Shown here: positions 58,598-64,000 of the stretch, piece after piece
Layout of the letters: every line of letters begins with the position of its first letter
How positions within the stretch are numbered: position 1 is the first letter of the stretch
Origin: Bacteroidales bacterium H5
GTDB taxonomy: Bacteria; Bacteroidota; Bacteroidia; Bacteroidales; Muribaculaceae
Assembly: GCA_001701225.1 (NCBI GenBank)
Contig: DAAQ01000017.1
Coordinates: 1 to 64,000 of the forward strand
Direction: 5' to 3'
Length of the DNA stretch: 64,000 nt
The notes under the pieces: generated by a model
What the model saw: the letters and a program-made list of their open reading frames with translations, nothing else
The model's database searches: none
Told to the model about the DNA's origin: nothing
Translations under genes and position numbers: made by a program

Positions 58598-60076
58598 ATG
58601 AAGCATCTCAATATCACCCGCACACTCTCGACGGCCCTCATGGCCGCCGCAGCCACGGTGGCAGTCAGCGCCGCCACCGAGGGGCACCTGCTCAAGGTCA
58701 CAGACATTGACATAGCTCGTCAGGGCACCGGTGGCGACAAGCTGCTCGTAGCGGTCACCATCGACCCGCGCTCGGTCAATCCCGGCCGTGACCGCGAGGT
58801 GGTCTTCACACCCCAGATCACGTCGGCTGCGGGCGACACCGTCAACCTTGCCCCCATACGTGTGGCCGGACGCAACAGATATTACTCGCATCTGCGCAAC
58901 GACGACCTCGAGGATGGCGCTGTCATCTATGAGGCCGGTTCCAGGCAGCTTATCGAATACCGCAAGGTCATTGATTTCGAGCCCTGGATGCAGCGCTGCC
59001 GCATAGACATGGCCGAGCGCATCGGCCACTGCTGCGACCCCATCGTGCCGGCCGGAGTCACCCCCCTCGCCGAGATAGACTACACGCAGCCCCCCTACGA
59101 CCCCACCTTCAGGTATGTCGAGCTCACGGGCGACGAGACCATCGAGCGCGAGGCCAAGGGAAGCGCCTTCATCGACTTTATCGTAAACCGCACCGAGATA
59201 CGTCCCTGGTACCGCAACAACCAGGTATGGCTCGACTCGATCGACAACACCATAAAGTTTGTCAAGAACGACCCCGACGCCGTCATCACCCGTGTCACCA
59301 TCAAGGGTTTCGCATCTCCCGAAGGCCCCTACAGCAACAACGTGCGCCTGGCCATGGGCCGTACGCAGGCCCTCAAGGAGTATGTGCGCGAGCAGCACAG
59401 CTTTGCCCCCGAGATAATGCACACCGACTACGAGCCCGAGGACTGGGAAGGCCTGCGCCGCCGCATGCTCACCCTCGAGATGCCTCACAAGGCCGAGATT
59501 CTCCAGATCATCGACTCGAAGATGGAGCCCGACCCCAAGAACGCCGAGATACAGACACGCTATCCCAAGGAATACAAGTTCCTGCTCGACAGCATCTATC
59601 CCGCGCTTCGCCACTCGGACTACACCGTCAACTACAATATCCGCACATTCGTCGACATCGACGAGCTCAAGCGTGTCTACGCCCAGGACGCCTCCAAGCT
59701 CCGCCCCGTCGATTTCCAGCGCATAGCCTCGACCTTCCCCGAAGGCTCGAAAGAGCGTGACGACGTGTTCATCACCGCCGCGGGCATCTATCCCATGGAC
59801 CCCGAGGCCGCCCTCAATGCCGCCAACATCTATATGAAGCGTGGCGACTTGGGCCGTGCCGGAGAGCGTCTGCGCTATGCCGGAGACACCCCCGAGGCGA
59901 ACTACTCGCGTGCCACACTGGCCGGACTCAACGGCGACCTCGAGCGCTCGCGCAGCCTCTTCAACGCCGCCGCGCAGACCGGCTTCAAGCCCGCAGCCGA
60001 CGAGGTGGCACACCTCGACAAGCTCATCAACCGCACCAAAGTGACATATCTCATCACCCCGACCCCCGCGCGATAA
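58598..60076 (+). CDS. DUF3868/OmpA-like fimbrial accessory protein
   Basis: The 492-residue exported protein has a signal peptide (MKHLNITRTLSTALMAAAATVAVSA). Residues 27-150 form a beta domain of DUF3868 type (LKVTDIDIARQGTGGDKLLV ... HLRNDDL). An OmpA-like segment follows (TRVTIKGFASPEGPYSNNVRLAMGRTQALKEYV), and the last 120 residues are TPR-like (NAANIYMKRGDLGRAGERLRYAG). It may anchor the fimbrial system to the cell wall. It shares its layout with the lipoprotein at 55773. It lies 12 nt after the DUF3575 gene. Confidence 0.8.
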   Translation: MKHLNITRTLSTALMAAAATVAVSAATEGHLLKVTDIDIARQGTGGDKLLVAVTIDPRSVNPGRDREVVFTPQITSAAGDTVNLAPIRVAGRNRYYSHLRNDDLEDGAVIYEAGSRQLIEYRKVIDFEPWMQRCRIDMAERIGHCCDPIVPAGVTPLAEIDYTQPPYDPTFRYVELTGDETIEREAKGSAFIDFIVNRTEIRPWYRNNQVWLDSIDNTIKFVKNDPDAVITRVTIKGFASPEGPYSNNVRLAMGRTQALKEYVREQHSFAPEIMHTDYEPEDWEGLRRRMLTLEMPHKAEILQIIDSKMEPDPKNAEIQTRYPKEYKFLLDSIYPALRHSDYTVNYNIRTFVDIDELKRVYAQDASKLRPVDFQRIASTFPEGSKERDDVFITAAGIYPMDPEAALNAANIYMKRGDLGRAGERLRYAGDTPEANYSRATLAGLNGDLERSRSLFNAAAQTGFKPAADEVAHLDKLINRTKVTYLITPTPAR

Positions 60077-60091
60077 CAGCGCCCCTCACAC

Positions 60092-60119
60092 CTGCCGCCG
60101 GCATGGTCTCCGGCGGCAG
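60092..60119 (+). other. Strong stem-loop between accessory gene and major fimbrillin
   Basis: CTGCCGCCGG (60092-60101) pairs with CCGGCGGCAG (60110-60119) around an 8-nt loop. No T-run follows, so it is more likely an RNA-processing or 3'-end stabilising element than a terminator. Confidence 0.6.
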
Positions 60120-60290
60120 AGAACCACTGACCGCACACTGTCTCTCTTCAATCCGTCAAATTGCACACGCCCCGGACATCCGGCAGGAAACACACTCGAC
60201 AGATTCTGACAGGGAAAGCACCTAATTTACTATTACAGAACTTTTTTAAAGGAATAATAAAACATAATAACCAATTTTTCAGGTAAAACT

Positions 60291-62090
60291 ATGAACAAGA
60301 CAAGCAAGTTCTTCCTCGGCTTTGCCTCGCTCTCGATGCTCGCAGCATGCTCGAGCGACGAGCCCGCCCAGGAAGTGGTAACTCCCGGCGCAGGTGAGAC
60401 AGCCTACCTCACCGTCACCCTCCGTGACGCCAACGACCTGAGCCGTGCCGGCAAGCCGGATTCCTCCGACCCCGTTGACGGCGAGTTCGACTACGGTACC
60501 AACAACGAGGCTATGGTCAACATCGCACGCTTCTATTTCTTCGACAAGGACGGCATCTATGCCGGTCAGTCGAACCTCTGGAACGGAGGCAACGCATCGA
60601 CCGCAACTCCCGATGAGAACATCGAGTTCAAGTCGCCCACTCTCGTAGTGCTCGAGAACCAGAAGTCCAACGAGTATCCCAAGTACATGGTGACCGTGCT
60701 CAATGGTGCTCAGTTCACCAACGACTACCTCACCGGCAAGACCCTCGCTGATTTCAGCAAGGAGCTCACCAACTGGGGCTCGAACACCGAGAACGGTTTC
60801 GTGATGGCTTCGACCAGCTATTTCATGGCTACCGACGACAAGAACCACGAAAACACCTACTACTATGCCACTGTCCTCGACAGCAGCAACTTTGCCCGCA
60901 CCCCCGAGGCCGCTAAGGCAGAGGGTAAGCCTGTAGACGTATATGTAGAGCGTCTGGCATCACGTATCCACCTCGCTTCGGCTCAGTATTTCGACGTACA
61001 GGCCACCATCTTCGGTGCTGACGGCGACAACCCCGATGCCGGTAACAACGAGGCAGCAACTAAGCTGAAGGTACGTATCGACGGCTGGTACATCAACGGC
61101 AAACAGGAGAATACTTACCTTCTCAAGCAGCTCGCTGGCTGGAGCGCAACCTCCAACATCGCATCCACAACCACTGGCTTCTGGAACTGGAATGCCGAAG
61201 GCAACCACCGCAGCTACTGGGGACAGTCTGTCAACTATGGCTCAATCGGCGAGACCCTCACATTCCTCCCCTATGCCAATCCCAACGTGAAGGGTGCAGG
61301 TGCGTTTGACTACTGCAACGAGAACACCTCGACCAAAACAGACCTCGCTGCCAACAACAATAACCTGCCCAACCAGCAGAAGCTCACATCTGTAATCCTC
61401 AAGGCTACCGTAGGTACAGTTGATGAGGCCGGTAACTTCAAGGAGGGTATCTATCTCGTGCAGCACAATGGCGCATATTTCACCAAGGACCGCTTCATCA
61501 AGTATGCCGCTGAGATTGCAAAGGCCAAGATGCCCTACGTTCATACATTCGTAGGCACTGGTGAAGGAACAGATCAGGAGAATGGCGAGCACATCTACAC
61601 TCCTCTCTTCAATGCCGAGACCATCCTGAACTACATCGACCTCGCCGGTTCCAACGAGCAGGTTTGGGCAGCTCCTATCGAGGGTAAGATTACTGGTGAC
61701 CTCTATCTTGCTGACGGCAAGACCAAATTCGACCTCGACGCTTACGCAGCAGCTCTGAAGGGTGTTTCGACCAACATCGAGACCGTGACCCGCGCATTCA
61801 ACGGTGGTGCCATGTACTACAACATCCCCATCGCTCACCTCAACTCGCCCAAGTATGACAGCAATGGCGACCTCTCCACTTGGGAAGAGGGTTCGTTCGG
61901 CGTAGTCCGCAACCACTCTTACGAGGTTAAGATCAACAGCATCAAGCGTCTTGGCCAGGGTGTCTTCAATCCCGAGGACAACACCACCCCCATCAAGCCC
62001 GATCCCGATCCCAAGGATCCCAACTGGTACCTTGGTGCCACCATCAACATCCTCTCTTGGAAGATTGTTTCCAACAATGTTGATCTCTGA
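60291..62090 (+). CDS. Mfa1/FimA-type major fimbrillin
   Basis: The 599-residue product has a lipoprotein signal (MNKTSKFFLGFASLSMLAAC, lipid Cys C20). A propeptide region with Arg at 45 and 52 (TVTLRDANDLSRAG) precedes a DYGTNNEAMVNIARFYFFDKDG motif typical of Mfa1-like fimbrillins, and the mature part shows ASRIHLASAQ and a closing NWYLGATINILSWKIVSNNVDL strand. In Porphyromonas such precursors are lipidated, sent to the surface and cleaved after Arg by a gingipain so that donor-strand polymerisation can occur. It is separated from the upstream gene by 214 nt with a strong stem-loop and is probably the shaft subunit. More even codon use suggests high expression. Confidence 0.85.
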   Translation: MNKTSKFFLGFASLSMLAACSSDEPAQEVVTPGAGETAYLTVTLRDANDLSRAGKPDSSDPVDGEFDYGTNNEAMVNIARFYFFDKDGIYAGQSNLWNGGNASTATPDENIEFKSPTLVVLENQKSNEYPKYMVTVLNGAQFTNDYLTGKTLADFSKELTNWGSNTENGFVMASTSYFMATDDKNHENTYYYATVLDSSNFARTPEAAKAEGKPVDVYVERLASRIHLASAQYFDVQATIFGADGDNPDAGNNEAATKLKVRIDGWYINGKQENTYLLKQLAGWSATSNIASTTTGFWNWNAEGNHRSYWGQSVNYGSIGETLTFLPYANPNVKGAGAFDYCNENTSTKTDLAANNNNLPNQQKLTSVILKATVGTVDEAGNFKEGIYLVQHNGAYFTKDRFIKYAAEIAKAKMPYVHTFVGTGEGTDQENGEHIYTPLFNAETILNYIDLAGSNEQVWAAPIEGKITGDLYLADGKTKFDLDAYAAALKGVSTNIETVTRAFNGGAMYYNIPIAHLNSPKYDSNGDLSTWEEGSFGVVRNHSYEVKINSIKRLGQGVFNPEDNTTPIKPDPDPKDPNWYLGATINILSWKIVSNNVDL

Positions 62091-62146
62091 TAACACAATC
62101 GTCTGACTGAACCGCCCCCCATATGGGGTGACAACCTTTAACCCAG

Positions 62147-62194
62147 ACAGTGCCGGGATGCTCCGGCACCCCGGCACTGTCTTTCCTATTTTTC
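62147..62194 (+). terminator. Terminator/attenuator after the major fimbrillin
   Basis: A 12-bp perfect stem (62147-62158 with 62171-62182), 12-nt loop, and a T-rich tail to 62194. It may limit read-through to the minor subunits. Confidence 0.8.
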
Positions 62195-62366
62195 AGCATT
62201 ACAATTCCCCGCTGCACACAGCAGCCCTCTACCTGTCTGCAATACGCAGAGAATCCCGCTTAGGCCCATACGGGGCTTAACCCTATTCTGACAACACTCC
62301 ACCCTCCCCGCGAGAGGGTACACCATATAGTTCCTACATCTCCACACCATAAATTTAACCTCAAGG

Positions 62367-63422
62367 ATGAATCTTCAGAAATACCTCCGCAACATAGCGC
62401 TCCTCCTGTCGGCCACGTTCGCGCTCACCGCGTGCGACGGCATGATTTATGACGACGAGGGGGATTGCGATCCCTACTACAAGGTGAGGTTTGTCTACGA
62501 GAACAACCTTAAGTTTACCGACGCCTTCCATAACGAGGTCTTCGAGGTTACGCTCTATGCCGTCGACCCGGCAAGCGGACAGATTGTGTGGCAGAAGCAC
62601 GAGTCGGGTGACGAGCTGCGCCGTCAGGGCTACCTGATGGACGTCGACATCGACCCCGGCCGATATACCCTCATCGCATGGTGCGGCGAGGGACACAAGA
62701 CATCGTTCAGTGTGGCCGACGCCACAGTCCATACAGGGCTGCGTTGCCATCTCGATGACCGCACATCCTTGGGCGACGGCACCGCAACCGTCTCCAACGA
62801 GCTCAAGCGGCTCTATCACGGCAAGGAAGAGAACGTCGAGTTTGAGGACGAGCAGGGCACACATATCAAGACCGTATATCTCACTAAAGACACCAATGCG
62901 GTACACATAGTGCTGCAGCAGCTCTCGGGCGAGAGCATCGACCACCGCGACTTCACCTTCACCATCGAGGGCGAGAACGGCTTCATGGACTGGGATAACT
63001 CGCTTCTCCCCGACGAGAAGCTCGTCTACATGCCCCACGACACCTACTCGGGCATAGCCGGAGTGGATGTCCCCGACTATACCGACGACTCTGACGCTCC
63101 CGCCGGAAGGGCCATAATCCAGGTCGGCGCAGCTGTAGCCCACCACACCGAGAGCCGTCTTGTCAAGGGTCAGGATGTACGTGTCAAGATCTACAACAAG
63201 GCTACGGGCGACTGCATCGTCTCTGTACCCCTCATCGACTATGCCCTTCTTGTCAAGGGCAAATACACCCGTCCCGACGGCAAGCCCCTCACCGACCAGG
63301 AATATCTCGACTATCAGGACGACTACTCGATGGTCTTCTTCCTCGACGACGGCATGCGCTGGATCAATACAGACATATATATCAACTCATGGCATGTGGT
63401 GCTTCAGCACACCGACCTGTGA
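62367..63422 (+). CDS. FimB/Mfa2-family fimbrial anchor subunit
   Basis: The 351-residue product is a lipoprotein (MNLQKYLRNIALLLSATFALTAC, lipid Cys C23). The mature part has the FimB/Mfa2 pattern: CDPYYKVRFVYENNLKFTDAFHNEVFEVTLYAVD, GRYTLIAWCGEG, and a C-terminal strand NSWHVVLQHTDL. Mfa2 caps and anchors the base of the fimbria in the outer membrane and limits its length. It is the second-last gene seen, after the internal terminator at 62147 and with about 170 nt of leader. Confidence 0.9.
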   Translation: MNLQKYLRNIALLLSATFALTACDGMIYDDEGDCDPYYKVRFVYENNLKFTDAFHNEVFEVTLYAVDPASGQIVWQKHESGDELRRQGYLMDVDIDPGRYTLIAWCGEGHKTSFSVADATVHTGLRCHLDDRTSLGDGTATVSNELKRLYHGKEENVEFEDEQGTHIKTVYLTKDTNAVHIVLQQLSGESIDHRDFTFTIEGENGFMDWDNSLLPDEKLVYMPHDTYSGIAGVDVPDYTDDSDAPAGRAIIQVGAAVAHHTESRLVKGQDVRVKIYNKATGDCIVSVPLIDYALLVKGKYTRPDGKPLTDQEYLDYQDDYSMVFFLDDGMRWINTDIYINSWHVVLQHTDL

Positions 63423-63476
63423 TATAAGGATAAGATAACTCTCTCAACAACCGATCAGTAATTAGGAAACACGACA

Positions 63477-64000
63477 ATGGTCAAATTTGGCAAATATCTG
63501 GTGGTCATGGCGGCAATGCTGCTGTCGGTGGCTTGCTCGTCTGACGACGGGCCTGGCACCCAGACCCCTGTCGGTCCTGCCGGAGACAGCTATATGGCCG
63601 GATTCGATATATCATTATATGGCGGCGATGCTTCCGAATCGCGTGCTACCCCCGTTCCGGGCGACTATGAGAACGGCTCGCTCGCCGAGAATTTTGTCGA
63701 TATCGAAGGTCGTGATTTCAGGATATATTTCTTCGACGGTGACGACAGGTTCATCTGTCAGCTCGGCAACATCGAGATTGTTCCGCTCGGCGAGACACGC
63801 AAACGCTATTATGTCAACGGCACTGTTCCCAAGGATCTGATAGACGATGCCGGGCGCACATTCAAGGTTGTCATGCTTGCCAACTGGCGGGGCACCTATC
63901 CTCAGCCCGAGCCCGGTGTGACCACTGTCGCTGACCTTGCCGAGAGTCCGGCTGCGCTCTATGCTTTCGATTTCGCTGACGGAGCCGACCAGCTTGTTTC
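63477..64000 (+). CDS. Fimbrillin-like lipoprotein (N-terminal part, runs off the window)
   Basis: An ATG at 63477 opens a frame that stays open to the right edge (174 codons). It has a lipoprotein signal (MVKFGKYLVVMAAMLLSVAC, lipid Cys C20), then a variable segment with S55-R56-A57 and the fimbrillin-like FRIYFFDGDDRFICQLGNIEI. Comparison with the major fimbrillin shows the same order: Cys-SSD, an SRA motif, then the IYFFD strand. It is probably a minor or tip subunit (Mfa3/4-like). Spacing from the Mfa2-like gene is 54 nt. Confidence 0.8.
   Translation, partial: MVKFGKYLVVMAAMLLSVACSSDDGPGTQTPVGPAGDSYMAGFDISLYGGDASESRATPVPGDYENGSLAENFVDIEGRDFRIYFFDGDDRFICQLGNIEIVPLGETRKRYYVNGTVPKDLIDDAGRTFKVVMLANWRGTYPQPEPGVTTVADLAESPAALYAFDFADGADQLV

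Overview
This window is chromosomal DNA of a Bacteroidota gut bacterium, order Bacteroidales, most likely a Muribaculaceae-type lineage (inference). The evidence is the many promoters of the Bacteroidota form TTTG-N19/20-TAnnTTTG, the absence of clear Shine-Dalgarno sequences, a Mfa/FimA-type fimbrial operon, a gingipain-like C25 protease, BspA-type leucine-rich repeats, DUF1593 and Porin-type outer-membrane proteins, and ArsF/ArsG-type arsenic genes. The core genes are GC-rich; several accessory blocks (about 5.7-8.6, 25.3-27.8 and 37.7-48.3 kb) are visibly more AT-rich.

Layout. 0-5.5 kb: end of an unknown gene, then an overlapping run asmA-like / HAD phosphatase / aroB. 5.5-9.5 kb: a secreted multidomain protein, a Panacea-type toxin-antitoxin pair and a small outer-membrane barrel. 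9.5-17.8 kb: tRNA-Arg, dnaG, DUF1593 hydrolase divergent from an AraC regulator, HdeD-like membrane protein, orphan solute-binding protein, putative porin. 17.8-25 kb: a small autonomous RNA unit, GH13 amylase, TPR protein, glnS, LysE-type exporter, then a run of GC-rich hairpins. 25.3-37.7 kb: C25 protease plus LRR protein, tRNA-Gln, split chromate transporter, folC, dusB, DUF2807 protein, flippase, TonB-type barrel, Crp/Fnr regulator. 37.86-46.17 kb: an arsenic-resistance integrative element with eight cargo genes and a tyrosine recombinase, bounded by a 14-bp direct repeat. 46.3-48.4 kb: DUF3800 protein, a MntA/HepT pair whose toxin gene looks frameshifted, and tRNA-Gly. 48.5-57.5 kb: a second copy of the small RNA unit, speA, truA, dnaE, trxA and a TPR lipoprotein. 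57.6-64 kb: a fimbrial operon (DUF3575, DUF3868/OmpA-like, major fimbrillin, Mfa2-like anchor, further fimbrillin-like lipoprotein running off the end).

How the genes fit together. The arsenic cargo forms one transcription unit: ArsR repressor, ArsF-like thiol lipoprotein, ArsG-like permease, a Cys-rich thioredoxin, two DUF318/ArsP-like permeases, arsenate reductase and Acr3 arsenite exporter, which together suggest handling of both inorganic and organic arsenicals. The fimbrial lipoproteins carry an Arg after the lipobox of the kind that gingipains cleave in Porphyromonas, and the window also encodes a gingipain-like protease (link is inference).

The most interesting new signal is a roughly 65-nt unit present twice, 30.7 kb apart and on opposite strands: its own promoter, a six-codon ORF (MVLDLR), and an intrinsic terminator, with only three differences between copies. 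In each case the downstream gene has its own -7 promoter element, so the unit looks like a dispersed small-RNA gene rather than a simple attenuator. A second cross-window pattern is a set of at least six genes whose -7 box ends only 4-7 nt before the ATG, implying leaderless or near-leaderless mRNAs.
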